In this document: positions 45,245-56,695 of the stretch, in pieces | Layout of the letters: each line of letters starts with the position of its first letter | How positions within the stretch are numbered: position 1 is the first letter of the stretch | From: Hemibagrus wyckioides | Lineage: Eukaryota > Chordata > Actinopteri > Siluriformes > Bagridae | Assembly (NCBI RefSeq): GCF_019097595.1 | Contig: NC_080727.1 | Location: 5,226,001 to 5,290,000 of the forward strand | Length of the DNA: 64,000 nt | Direction of reading: 5' to 3' | Made by a program: the position numbers and the translations under genes | Notes under the pieces: generated by a model | Told to the model about the DNA's origin: nothing | Database searches by the model: none | Seen by the model: the letters and a program-made list of their open reading frames with translations, nothing else

Positions 45245-46246
45245 GTCCCCCTTTTGCTGCCAAAACAGCCCTGACCTGTTGAGGCATGGACTCCACTAGA
45301 TCCCTGAAGGTGTGCTGTGGCACCAGATGTTAGCAGCAGATCCTTCCAAGTCCAGTCTGTAGTTTACGAGTTGGAGCCTTCATGGATCAGACTTGTTTGT
45401 CCAGCACATCCCACAGATGCTCGATTGGACTGAGATCTGGGGAACTTGGAGGACAAGTCAGCACTTCAAACTGGTTGTTGTGCTCATCAAACCATTCCTG
45501 AACCATTTTTGCTTTGTGGCAAGGCGCATTATCCTGCTGAAAGAGGCCACGGCCATCAGGGAATACCGTTTCCATGAAAGGGTGTACATGGTCTGCAGCA
45601 ATGCTTGGGTAGGTGGTAACAGTAACATCTACATCGAGGTTCCCTGCAGAATATTGCCCAAAGCATGACACTGCCTCTGCCGGCTTGCCTTCTTCCTATT
45701 GTGCATCCTGGTGCCATTGTGTTCCCCAGGTAAACGACGCACACGCCCCCGCCATCCAGGTAAAGTAAAAGAAAACGTGACTCATCAGGCCAGGCCACCT
45801 TCTTCCATTGCTCTGTGGTCCAGTTCTGATGCTCACATGCCCACTGTTGGCACTTTAGGTGATGCACAGGGGTCAACATGGGCACACTGACTGGTCTGTG
45901 GCTATGCAGCCCCATACACAACAAATTGCGATGCACTGTGTATTCTGACACCATTCTATCAGAACCAGCATTAACTTCTTCAGTGGTTTGAGCAACAGTA
46001 GCTCTTCTGTTGGATCGGATCACTTGGGCAAGCCTTTTCTCCCTACGTGCATTAGTGAGCTTTGGCCACCCATGACCATGTTGCCGGTTCACCACTGTTC
46101 CTCCATTGGACCACTTTTGATAGATACTGACCACTGCAGAGAGCACACAAGAGAGCCCCAAAGAGCGGCAGTTTTGGAGATGCTCTGATCCAGATGTCTA
46201 GCCATCACAATATGGCAAACTCGCTCAAATCCTTACGCTTGTCCAT
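45245..46246 (-). pseudogene. Broken Tc1/mariner transposase
   Basis: It would encode the DDE transposase that binds the TIRs and cuts and pastes the element in the nucleus. The start codon lies at 46244-46246. A short deletion after about 12 codons (near 46222) shifts the frame. The N-terminal DNA-binding region then reads well from about 46150 (SNRRATVAQ, EVNAGSDR, SEYTVHR). First catalytic Asp: WPDESRF (about 45795). Second Asp: QQDNAPCH (about 45535). Glu: SPDLSPIEHLW (about 45430). The last two are 36 residues apart. A frameshift near 45660 separates the two open parts (45556-46161 and 45387-45671). A TGA follows DKQV at about 45387, where relatives have CGA, a typical CpG decay. It is inactive. 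Confidence 0.93.
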
Positions 46247-46398
46247 TTTTCCTGCTTCTAACACATCAAATTTGAGAGCAAAATGTTTACTTGCTGCCTA
46301 ATATATCCCACCCACTAACAGGTGCCATGACGAGGAGATAATCAGTGTTATTTACTTCACCTGGCACTGCTCATAATGTTATGCCTGATCAGGGTATA
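45245..46398 (-). mobile_element. Tc1/mariner transposon (DD36E-type spacing), left TIR missing
   Basis: This is the longest transposon copy in the window. The right end ATAATGTTATGCCTGATCAG at about 46375 matches the TIRs of the copies at 9.7 and 48.5 kb. At the left, similarity stops at GGTCCCCCTTTTGCTGCC (45244) and the TIR is replaced by unrelated TATATACATACAG sequence. Between them lies a full transposase pseudogene on minus. It is the only copy in the window that keeps the catalytic region and so represents the parent type of the three deleted copies. Confidence 0.93.
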
Positions 46399-47644
46399 TA
46401 CGAGGAAGTGTTTCATATATACACCAAAAGGATGTTCATGGACATGAACATGGAATTTGGTTAATGCAAATAAAGTAAAAAAAAAACAAAATTGTAGAAT
46501 TATCCGGAAAGAGATTAATACCTGATTTTCCTTTCTTTTTCTTTCTCTTTCCTGTACCAACAGCCCCCCCCTACCCATACACACACACACACACACACAC
46601 ACCCCACACACACCAGGCACATGAGGCTTCCGTATGACCTTTCGTCTGAGCGTATCATCACAAACCAGGATCCAAGACCTAATCCAATACCCAGAAGTAA
46701 TTAGCATCGCATTAACGGAGTGCCAGATAATACCCAGCTCCATATGAGTATTTTTACAGAACTATGCACAGTGTGTGTGCACATGCAAGCCACTGGGGCC
46801 ACGTATTGATCTTTCTAAAATGTTATAGACACATTAAGGACAGAGAGAACAACCAGGGAATAGTAGCAAGGTGTGAGAGGTGTGGGTGTGAGATCTTATC
46901 ATGTCTTAATAACGACTGGTGTATTTCTTTGAGACGCTGGGGTGAATGAAATACACAGAGAAAGAGAGAGAGAGAGCACTAACGATCTGCTTGAAAACTT
47001 CGCTTGAATATCCAAGCCTACAGGAGGTGAAGAAGCTATTATATAGTACGGCAAAAGATCATGGATTCTCAGTATTCATTAAACAGTAAGTGAGAAAGGC
47101 ACAAATGGTCTACTGCTTACATGGAGATTCTGCAGTATAGACACAATGCACACAATCCCATAATGCAATGGATCTAGCATGGAAAAGCTCAGTATAATTA
47201 CTGTAGTTGGTCCTCGTGATTAAACCATACTTCATTAAATTCTTAACTTGTTGAAAGCTTAAGCAAGAAAAAACAGCTGTGTTGTTTTTATTCAAAGGAA
47301 AAGATTTTTCCTGCGGTTATTATGACATCACAGGTCACATGACAATACCAACATGGTGGACGTAGCATTTTCAGACTGCATTCACGCTACACACATGAAC
47401 AAATCAATAAATAGGAACAGTAGAGACTGTCACAGTACGAGATTTTAGACGCATAATTAGTTTTCTCACATAATAAGGATTCTTGAATCTGATTGGTCAG
47501 AAGACTCTGATTACTTTTCTATAACAAACAGCTTGGACATTACTGTATAATGAGTTATGAACATATTCTTATAATGTTACAAATGTTACAATTTCTGCAA
47601 TCATTTAACACCTTTAATATGTTTCATGTAGCGGTTTACATATA
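46399..47644. other. Unique and old-repeat sequence
   Basis: Contains (AC)n at 46577-46603, a GA tract at 46958-46975 and, at 47470-47560, AAGGATTCTTGAATCTGATT plus CTATAACAAACAG words shared with the old dispersed repeat at 17.1 kb. The 128-codon minus frame at 46357-46743 is not recognised. Confidence 0.4.
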
Positions 47645-47776
47645 GGGGATGTGGTAGCTACTGTGGCCTGAAGATCAGAAGGTTGTGGGTTCAAATCCCA
47701 GGTCTGCCAAGCTGCCATTGCTGGCCCCATGAGCAAGGCCCTTAATCCTCAATTGCTCAGTTAATAAGGATATGAA

Positions 47777-47841
<65 letters not shown>

Positions 47842-47865
47842 AGCATCTGCCAAATGCCGTAAATG
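47645..47865 (+). mobile_element. tRNA-derived SINE, family I, with (AT)n insertion
   Basis: A-box side GTGGTAGCTACTGTGGCC, B box GGTTGTGGGTTCAAATCCCA (47681-47700), GCCAAGCTGCCATTGCTGGC, GAGCAAGGCCCTTAATCCTC and AATTGCTCAG. The tail AAGAGCATCTGCCAAATGCC resumes after a pure (AT)n tract at about 47779-47838. The AT tract replaces the ATAAATGAGATAAATGTA region of other copies, so it grew inside the SINE after insertion. Confidence 0.93.
47779..47838. repeat. (AT)n microsatellite
   Basis: About thirty AT units within the SINE. Confidence 0.97.
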
Positions 47866-48535
47866 TTTTTTTTAAATCTGACTGTATTTTTTATTTTTAT
47901 TTTTTAAATACAATGTCTACAAAAGTATGTGTGCCCGAATGTGGTGTACATCCAAGGTTAACACTGTCCTCCCACGTTGCAGAGCCCATAAAGGAGACAG
48001 AGTGAGGGTAAATGGAGATCAGGAGTCAAACACTCGCGAGCGTGCTAAATTATCTGCGGAAATCAACAATGTCCTCATTAATTACACAATAGGCCGTTAG
48101 TCATTTTCCCTCTCCCCCCAATCCCCCCCCCCAACCCTTCCCCAACGCACACCCTATCCTCATCTCTGCCTCTTCCTGCCACGTGTTGTGATGAAGAGGG
48201 CCTCCGGATGAAAGGAGGATTTGTCTTTGACTCTGACATTGCTGCTGAAATGAGCGCTGATAATGTAGTGAGTGACTCATACTCACCTTCAGCTCTCCCG
48301 ATTCCTGATTGTGTGGGTGAGCCACTCCGCCCCTACCCACCGCACAACCCACCGCTACCATCCAGTCTGTCATTTCAATTATTTATCGCACCGGATGCAA
48401 AGAGAGGAGCTGTGTAGTTATATCACTGATATCCCTGATAGCACCATGATGCCTTTATGGTACTTTGTGTGGAGAGGTGAACAAACTTTTGCACATCAAG
48501 TACGAAAAAAAAAGAATAAAAAATATACCTGACTA
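47866..48535. other. Unique sequence, no gene seen
   Basis: 48000-48420 is balanced and carries overlapping frames on both strands (90 minus, 69 and 86 plus) with no similarity. A C-rich run lies at about 48115-48132. Confidence 0.35.
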
Positions 48536-48988
48536 TATACACAGACCAGGCATAACATTATGACCACCTGCCTAATATTGTGTTGCTCCCCCTTTTGCTG
48601 CCAAAACAGCCCTGACCCATCCTGCACTGTGTATTCTGACCCCTTTCTATCAGAACCAGCATTAACTTCTTCAGCAATTTGAGCAACAGTAGCTCGTCTG
48701 TTGGATCGGATCACACGGACCAGCCTTCGCTCCCCACGTGCATCAATGAGCCTTGACCACCCATGACCTTGTCACCGGTTCACCACCGTTCCTTCCTTGG
48801 ACCACTTTTGATAGATACTGACCACTGCAGACCGGGAACACCCCACAAGAGCTGCAGTTTTGGAGATGCTCTGATCCAGTCATCACAATTGGGCCCTTCA
48901 TCAAACATGCTCAAATCCTTACACTTGCCCATTTTTCCTGCTTCTAACACATCAACTTTCAGGAAAAAATGTTCACTTGGATGGATTT
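48536..48988 (-). mobile_element. Internally deleted Tc1/mariner element (copy C), right TIR missing
   Basis: The left TIR and subterminal part are intact: ACCAGGCATAACATTATGAC, CACCTGCCTAATATTGTG. On the minus strand the transposase N-terminal region is present, from ATGGGCAAGTGTAAGG near 48930. After ACACAGTGCA it jumps to GGATGGGTCAGGG, as in copies A and B. The right end stops after ATGTTCACTTG and continues into unrelated DNA, so about 100 bp including the TIR is lost. A GGGGTGCCAATAATTTGA at 49037 resembles another Tc1 family's end but lacks a partner. Confidence 0.92.
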
Positions 48989-51190
48989 TACAATCCCCAT
49001 TAAAACCGCCTGTTATTTTCTTGCTCGTGTCACAAGGGGTGCCAATAATTTGAATAATTTGAAAAACACATTTTGGAAGATATTGTAGACTTGCTTGTAG
49101 AAACATCTGAATAAGAGCAAATAAAGTTCATCTCAGTGTGGTATCGCAGCGTGGTCTCTAGTCTTTAGCCACAGTGAACTTCAAGACCTTTAAGTCAGAC
49201 ATATTGTAATTTCACACACAATCACAAAGGCTGAATTGCATTTTCACTCTACCTGTGATATCTCACCACTGACACCCAGCTGCACAAGAGCTGGCTTTCA
49301 TATGCTGGTGAAGTTACTTGGGTGGCTGGGTTGGTATTTTAGACCTTGAAATACATTACTGCAATTAAAACACATAATTGAAATGCATTCAACTAAAACA
49401 TTGGCCATCTCTTACTGAGTAGAACAAGAGAAAAGAAGAATATTGTAATCTACGAGCACAAAAACTGATCTAACATTCCGCGGATACTTTTACAGCTTTA
49501 GCTCTCGTTCTCATGCAGAGCAAGCAGATATATACTCGCAAAGCCCATCCATTATTTCCCAGCAGTGGTGGATTACTCCTGACCCGACATGGTTTGACAT
49601 TTACAATATGCATTTTATTATTGCGACTGATCTGCGAATTAATGCTGGTATTGCAAGCCGGCAAAAAGCAGCACAATCCAAGAGGCAGACTGACCCTCCC
49701 TGCTTCTCCGTGACCTTTATTTAACACACACAAATTCCACACACTGAGTCTTACAATGCTGGCAAACAGAATTGACAGTGACATATGGTAGTGTGTGGAG
49801 AACGTGCATAATTGAGAGCTTTAAAAAAATATATAAAAAAATCTGATGCCTTGCGGTGGTTTCTCTTTCAGAGTTCTATAAGGGGAAAAAAACATAGATA
49901 AAACATTATTAGCAAGAAAGCAAAATCTACATCATTCTTATTTTTTATTAAAAAAAATAAAATAGAATCCCCGACAAGGTTTGGTTATTAAATATGAAGA
50001 AAACAGGAAAGGAAAGATATGAAATGTTCTGGAAGGTTCAAATGGTTTGTCATAGTGCTGGCAAAGGGAAAAAAAAAAAAAAAGGAAAAACTTTTTGCCC
50101 ATTAAAGCTGAGAAAAGCAATGGCTTGATCGTTTAAGCTGCAAAGCTGGCAAACCTCTTCTAAAGTTTCGCTCAGCTGCTTCACTTCATTTGGTTTCGGA
50201 AACACTTCCAGTCCTGCTGCCACAGGCATCGGTCATCGCGAAGGCCCGGCATACCGAATGCAAATTTCTATACGCCCAGAGCAGGGGGGTTAATGAATTG
50301 TGAGTAGAAATCCAACAAACAAACAGGCCTGTTTACCCAATAAGCTTTAAAACAAATGCATGAGGCACACTGATGCAATAGAGAGAAAACACACAGCAAG
50401 AATTTTGTGCTCACATTGGAATTCTAAAGCACTCCTCTGAAACTTTCCCCCCATAGCCACGATTAGACTGCAGTGTGAGAATGCAAGATCACAGAGCAAC
50501 AAAAACCAGGGTGTTTTCATCAAAAGCCACTCCATATTTCACACAAGATTTTAGCTTAGAAATCCATAAAAGAGTACATTTTCAAGGATGTTCGGAATCT
50601 AAATTTGTGTCAGGCAATACCTTTAATGTATACTAGACAAGGGTTGGTTCGGTGCATGCAACTAGTAGCAATGATACACCAAAAAAATAAAAATAAAAAA
50701 AGATTACACTTTAAAAGTCATGTAGACTGGAGAATGTCTGGGGAGTCCTGCTGAAGAACTATCAATCACTTGTTACCGCATCAGTCAGATCTTATCACAT
50801 GCTTCGCCTGCCCATCATCACTCCATGTACTTTGTGTTTATTATTTCATTTCTTGGCCAATGATCTTAGAGAATACTAAATAGAAGGTGAAACAAACCGC
50901 TGTGCTAGGCTGCACATTAATTTAGGTATAGTGAGCGGTAATCTTTATATTTAAATCAAGTTAAAGACATCTTTCGATTTTTTGGTTGTTTTTTTTTTTT
51001 TGTTATTGTTGTGTTTTTTTTGTTGTTGTTGTTTTTTCCCAAGATTATTCTGAAATAGAACAGAAATTCTAGGCATCAAAAGACATCATAATATCAAGCT
51101 GACAAGGAGAATCCAAAAAAAGAGGTCAAACTGGAAGTCAAGGCACCATGATGTAAACATAAGACAAGAGGTAATAAGGCTCAAGAAGGC
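48989..51190. other. Unique sequence, no gene seen
   Basis: 2.2 kb with poly-A runs (50070-50087) and TTG/T-rich sequence at 50985-51040. 50100-50300 is balanced. Overlapping frames at 49470-49784 lack similarity. Confidence 0.35.
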
Positions 51191-51194
51191 ATGT

Positions 51195-52028
51195 TCACAT
51201 ACACAACTAAGATGATTATTGACAACAGCACCTTGATGACCAACAGTGCCACAGTCAAAGGAGTCCACATCTTCAACTACCTTTGGCTTCATCTAACAGA
51301 AGACCTTCCCTAAACAACACACACAGCCTGATGACTGGGCCATGCCATTGTCTCAACCATCTGGCCAGGTTTAGGTCTCCCACAGTGTGTTGATGGCCGT
51401 CTATACTGGTGCTATGGAAAATATCTTCACAGGAATCATCCCCAACTGGTTTAGAGGTACCACCCAAATGCCAGTATCTAAAGTCTCTGTCCAGAGTGGT
51501 AAGGACAGCAGAGATGGACATCAGGATTTCTCTCCTGTGCATCACAGAAATCTACAACCAGCGCTGCAGGACCAGGGCCATGAGTATTGTCAAAGACTTT
51601 CAATACCCTAGAAACAGAATTTTTAGAGCTCTCCCATCAGGGATGTGCTAGCAGATCCTGAGGATTGACTCAGGAGGAGTTTCCACCCTCAGGCAATCAG
51701 GCAACTGAAAGAGGATGCTTGAGAGAGTCTGTGTAGACCTTCCTCACAGATACACAAACACAAAACAGTCAATACTGTAGGGAAAAGTTTTGGCACACTC
51801 TTATACTTCTGTGTATTACACTTTATTTTATACTCATTCCATTTCCTCTTTTCTGCTATATGTTACTATATGTTTGTTTTATTTTTCTATTTTTATCGTA
51901 TGTGAATGTGCCCTCAGTTCTTGGTTGGTTCGGTTTGTTGCTGAGTAACTAAGGAAAAGCATTTCACAACATTACATCACATGTGTGTAATATGTCTGTG
52001 GTAAATAAAGAACCTTGAACCTTGAACC
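51195..52028 (+). pseudogene. LINE 3' end (Rex1/L2-like), decayed
   Basis: The plus strand carries the last part of a LINE ORF2 and its 3' tail. Motifs in order: a degenerate FLGLHLTED-like stretch near 51275, then, in the frame open from 51409 to 51651, VVRTAE (about 51490), then ITEIYNQRC, SIVKD, RIFRALPSG and a stop. This is the C-terminal pattern of Rex1/L2/CR1-group elements (RTAE, YxxRC, LPSG). Frameshifts separate the pieces. The 3' part ends in AATAAAGAACCTTGAACCTT with a short CCTTGAA tandem tail, as is usual for target-primed insertion of this group. It is 5' truncated and inactive. Confidence 0.8.
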
Positions 52029-52156
52029 AAGAATTCTGGAAACAGTGACTTCTGCTGGTGAGGAGGGGAACTGTCCTGAGCTGGTATGACACAGTTACAT
52101 GCAAAAGCCTTATTTGCAACTTACTAATTTAAAATAAATTATTGTATGAAAAATAA

Positions 52157-52162
52157 TTGTAT

Positions 52163-52194
<32 letters not shown>

Positions 52195-52197
52195 ATA
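52157..52197. repeat. (AAAT)n microsatellite
   Basis: About nine AAAT units. Confidence 0.95.
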
Positions 52198-54289
52198 GAC
52201 AGTTTTCCAATTTTTTTCTCAGTCTTTTGGCTGTATGTATTTTTTGATTATTATTATTTTATTTTTATTTTTAGGACTCTTTGAAGATTGTAAACCCTGT
52301 TGGTATAAATCTCATTATTTATTTCCTCTCATGAATCATAACTTACTAAAAGACAGTAAATGGGGGAAAATCAAAACTGCTCTTCTTTCCAAAGTTATCT
52401 AACACCATCCTGTTCATGTGATGAATTGGATATAATATTTAAGTTTATGGTGTGAAATATTATGATAATTATGCTGCCATAATTGAAACAAAAGCAGCCT
52501 ACGTTCAGAGGCTCTACGATACAAAGATCAGTGCTGCTGTTGGTATTTCTGGATCCAGAGACCTCCTCATCTGTGTGTGATAGTTATCATTGGAGTCACA
52601 GGGGACAAAAAAAAAGTAATTTAATAATTAACAAGAGTATACAAGAACAGCAAAGAAAATAAATGATGGTGGTGAAAGAGAGGACAATGAGTCGACATTA
52701 ACAATCAGGTCCGTGGGTGACTAACGAGCTCGCCCCGAAACGTTTTAATTAGCAGACCACTGGACGGCAGAGTGATTAATGAACACAATTTTATTTAAGC
52801 TTTGCTCTGAATTAATACCAAATTGACATTTAATGAAAATTACTTGCCGGCATCAGAATTAAAGTTGTTTTCAGGCTTGGAAACAGTAGCCTGCATGGTC
52901 AATGAGCTGGCCACCATACAATACGATAAAATTAAATAAATAAATGCATTTTTTGAAAAGTACTAATGAATCCTAAACAAAGCAAACATGTCGGCTTTGT
53001 TTTATTTCACCCACTCGATAATCTCGCTCACTGTAAACTCATTTTCCTTTCCATATTCATGAATATGGAAATGCACGATTTGGCAAATCTGCATAACATT
53101 TTCTGGCACCCCATGCCATGAAGTTCATTTAGTAATCACATGACGCTGTTTGACAGCGACGGTATATGCAGAAACGGATTGAGATGCAAACCTTCTGATA
53201 TCGCCGTCCTGCCGCTCCGTTCGTTTGATCTCTTGTTTAATATTCACGCTGGCGAGTGAGTGAAATAGCAGGGAGTCGGTCCAACTGTTTTTTGCACACA
53301 TTTTCAATTTCCAGATAAGGAAAGCCTGATTGGATACCAGCAGATGTTTAAAGGGTTGAAATATATTGACCAAATAGATTTGACTCAAGTGTTAAATAGT
53401 GGTGAGTTTTTGTTTATCTTGTTTCTCTCATATTTGGGATAAACACATGACATAATGACAGTAAATTTCATATTTGGTTAGAATTAATGAATGGAATCAT
53501 AGAACTAGATCGGGCTTCAGAGCACTGGGCTACGAGTTTGTCTAGATGGAGGTGAATGTAGAGCATCAGCTTTGCTTTCTGGTCCTCTGTAAGCTCTGCG
53601 TTGCATCAAACCCCAGACCCTCCTGACCGTAGCATGCATGAATCAATATTTCAATGAATCTGCAGATCAAAAGAGATCTGGAGCTAGGGTTTCTGTTCCA
53701 AGCAACTCTTTTTTTTTTTTTTTTTTCCTGTATACGCCTCCCAGCCTCCAGTTTCGCTGTCCCTCTGCTGTTCCTCTGTGGCCATCTTCTCTTCTCGTTT
53801 CTTCTCTTCTCTTGCAATAAAAACATCTCCCTCACACTGAAAGGTATTTGAGTGAAAGCAGTACAAAATATTGCACAAAAAAAGTGTTAATATAGAAAAT
53901 TAGTCTTTAATTCTGTAATCAAACTATTCATATTCAATTATAGAATTCATACTGTAGTTTTATACAACAAGCTGTTTCAAAAATAAGCAGCTTATTTACT
54001 AGAGTCTGAGTAGAATTAGGGTATCAGTGTATTGCATTATTTCATTGGACCAGGAATTCATGCATCATATACCCAGTAGGAGACAAAAGTCCAGTAAGAA
54101 ATCTCAGACACTCACGTTTAACTCCAAATGAGGAACTCAGAAAACTTTGGTTATTTGGTGCATCAGTGAAGATCCAAGTGATTTTAAAGCTGTTAAAAGG
54201 ATCATTTTTTTCCAGGGGACAAAGAAAAAACACATTAAATAAACAAATAAATAAATAAATAATAAAAACTAGCTATCGAATACAGATAA

Positions 54290-54295
<6 letters not shown>
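52198..54295. other. Unique sequence with candidate conserved blocks
   Basis: 52690-53130 is non-repetitive and dense in ATTA/TAAT words (TTAATTAG at 52747, GATTAATGA near 52774, AATTAATACC near 52812) and includes the 24-bp palindrome at 53048. 53130-53400 has balanced composition. The 87-codon minus frame at 53125 has no similarity I recognise. A poly-T tract lies at about 53708-53726. Confidence 0.35.
53048..53071. other. 24-bp perfect palindrome
   Basis: TTTCCATATTCA followed immediately by its reverse complement TGAATATGGAAA, with no spacer. It sits in non-repetitive sequence about 300 bp after an ATTA-rich cluster. It could be a dimeric protein-binding site (CCATATT…AATATGG arms) or chance. 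Function is not shown. Confidence 0.9.

Positions 54296-54351
<56 letters not shown>
54293..54351. repeat. (AAT)n microsatellite
   Basis: About nineteen AAT units, preceded by AAAT units at about 54236-54262. Confidence 0.97.
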
Positions 54352-54352
<1 letters not shown>

Positions 54353-54690
54353 ACAAAAATGTTTTTTAAACTGCTTGTTTATATCGAATTTTTTAAATAA
54401 TTAATTAAGCAGAATAAAGCATAGATAAAATGTAATATTGAGTTGTATAGCTAGTTTTTTCACATTTTCATATTTGAAATATTTTATTATTTACTAATCC
54501 TGTACCTTACACACTTTTTTTCTTTACTTTCAGCTCCATGTAAATAAACCCATTTTTATTTCTCTGTAATGTTGTGAGAAATGAACTCTATGGCTAGCGT
54601 ATAATCTCCTCCATTTTTTAATCGATAGCGCAGGAAAGGAGGCGGGGCCTAACAAATCAGCTTTACTTATTCTCCAGACCTGTACTTCAC

Positions 54691-54723
<33 letters not shown>

Positions 54724-56080
54724 TGTTTGTGTGTATGGGTGTGTGCGAGAGAAAGCCTCTTGAGATGGCTGATGATGACTGTGACCACAGAGCCATGCAC
54801 ACTCTTAGCTCAAGCGTCTTAATGCTCTCATCCTTCATCATGTTTGCGTAGCCAAATTCTGCCTGGGAGACGCACAGGCAATAAAGCAGCTCCAGCACTC
54901 CACCGAGCTCATGCAATCATTCCGCAATCTAGCGAAAATCAGTTTGGTCTGAGGTATAATGAAGTTTACAGTTAATGTCCCACAGCAGCAGAGTAGACCA
55001 GAGCACTAAGCCACGAAGTACCATCTCTTGTTTAGAATATCAATAGGCAATTACGAGACAATAGACTAATGTACTGCAGGTGAATAATGCTTTATATTAT
55101 TAAAACCCTTTACTTAAGTCGAGAAAAGTAGGAGGAGACATCGTAACTTTGAGCCAGACACCGGAGTTTTACTGTTACGCGGCATGTTCCAGCTGGATAA
55201 TTCCGTCAAGCTCATTTAGCCTTAGAGCGTTATTCTTCTTTATCCTTCACACAAAGGCTTTAATTAATTCCTGGCAAATGCAAACTATAAAAAAAAGGGA
55301 CACCCAAGAGGCACTTGCTATTGTTATCAAAATTTTCAGAAGCATCAGCTTAACTTGCTGGTTATTACTGGCTGATTCGCATCCTGTCAAACCGAACCGC
55401 CTCCTCTATCTCTATCTCGACATCTATTTGTGTTCCACGTATATTTTACATATCCTGTTTTTGTCATCGTTTATCCGCTGTTTGTCATCGATAAAACTGT
55501 GCCACCTTTCAGAGGCATCCTACATAAACAAGCTGCCGCAGTGGTACTCCGATGCCGAAGTGACACTACAAGCCAAACGGCTCTGGGGAGAGATGTGGTG
55601 CGCAATAACAAATTAGACGTTGGAATAAGACAACTCAATAACAGCATGCGCTAATTGTATATGCGCTAGGCGATCGCCATCAGTTCCCAATGTACAGTCT
55701 CTGGCTCCAACGATCATCTCCTTCATTTGTTTAAATAAATAGGAAAGGAGGCTCGGAGGCCGGTTCGGGCGCAGTTTCAGAATTAGCATCTTTCAAACTG
55801 CTATCATCATCAAACATCATTAAATATGAAGGGCAGGATTTAATTGTGTTTCCTAAAAAAAAAAAAAAATGAATGAATTATGCAAGCCAGGGTGGGGTAT
55901 GTTTATAAGATTGAATTCACATATGGATGCTTCAATAAAATGACCTGTATCTCCTATAATTAAGGCAGATGCTACACATAATGCTAGCGTACTGTACTTG
56001 TGTACATCTCCAGAGTTCTAGAGCAACCTCTGACCTGCTTGTCAGATTTATTTCAAAGTGAACTTTTAGCATTGTACTAT
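54352..56080. other. Unique sequence, includes a 155-codon open frame of doubtful reality
   Basis: (GT)n at 54692-54723. The frame 55149-55616 (plus) is the longest open frame in the window that is not explained by repeats. It has no domain, signal or composition I recognise. A 74-codon frame overlaps it in another phase, and no intron signals or promoter frame it. 55140-55790 is compositionally balanced and may instead be conserved non-coding DNA. Confidence 0.35.
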
Positions 56081-56084
56081 AGAA

Positions 56085-56695
56085 TACCGAATACTGTATA
56101 CTGACATATAATAAACAAAGTGATCATCCCAGCTATTTTCTGATGCTTCAAATGCTTTATTTGCTTCATGAAAGAGCGCCATGTTGTTGTTTTTATCCAT
56201 TTATAGTTACGATTAATGCTGTGAAACATCCGTTAAGCAAGTCGTAGCAGCTATAATTAAAGACTTCCTCACCAAAACTGTCCTTTTCTCTCTATTACAG
56301 TTAATAATACGAAAACATTGCAGCAAGCTTAAACAAGTAGCAGTGAAGAGGTGGTTGCTATAGAAACAATAGCATGATGTGCGACTGATGCTATAACGAC
56401 ATCACAGCTACAGTTATAAAAAATGAATCGGATTTAAAGGATGCTATGGTATAAAGTACTTTCAAAGATTTTTTGTTGTTGTTGCAGTTTCACAGTACAA
56501 ATTTGACGGAAATTTAAATTGTAGACCACTGTGTTCTTTTCTCTATGAAGTCATTTTAGATGAAGTGTGTTGAACATGCATGTGCATGTGCAAGGAAGAA
56601 ATCTGTTCACCTGAAGTCGTGTCTCATTTCAACAATCATATTAATTATTGCTTTTACACTATAAAAGAAAGTAAAGAAATCTAAATTTGGACATC
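56085..56695 (+). repeat. Dispersed repeat, copy 1 of a direct pair
   Basis: Ordered words ATCCCAGCTATTTTCTGATG, CTTCAAATGCTTTATTTG, AATGCTGTGAAACATCCGTT, AGAAACAATAGCATGATGTG, GAAGTCGTGTCTCATTTCAA and CTATAAAAGAAAGT recur in the same order at 58.6-59.1 kb with moderate divergence and small indels. The central GCTATAGAAACAATAGCA part is also related to sequence at 43.98 kb. No ends with clear TIRs were identified. Confidence 0.85.

Noticed and set aside
47645..47720. Possible tRNA gene (A and B boxes)
   Set aside because: The cloverleaf cannot be completed, and the sequence continues into the SINE body and tail, so it is a tRNA-derived SINE head.
55149..55616. 155-codon plus-strand open frame
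   Set aside because: No recognisable domain or homologue, a second frame overlaps it, and there are no splice or promoter features. An open frame of this length can occur by chance in 64 kb.
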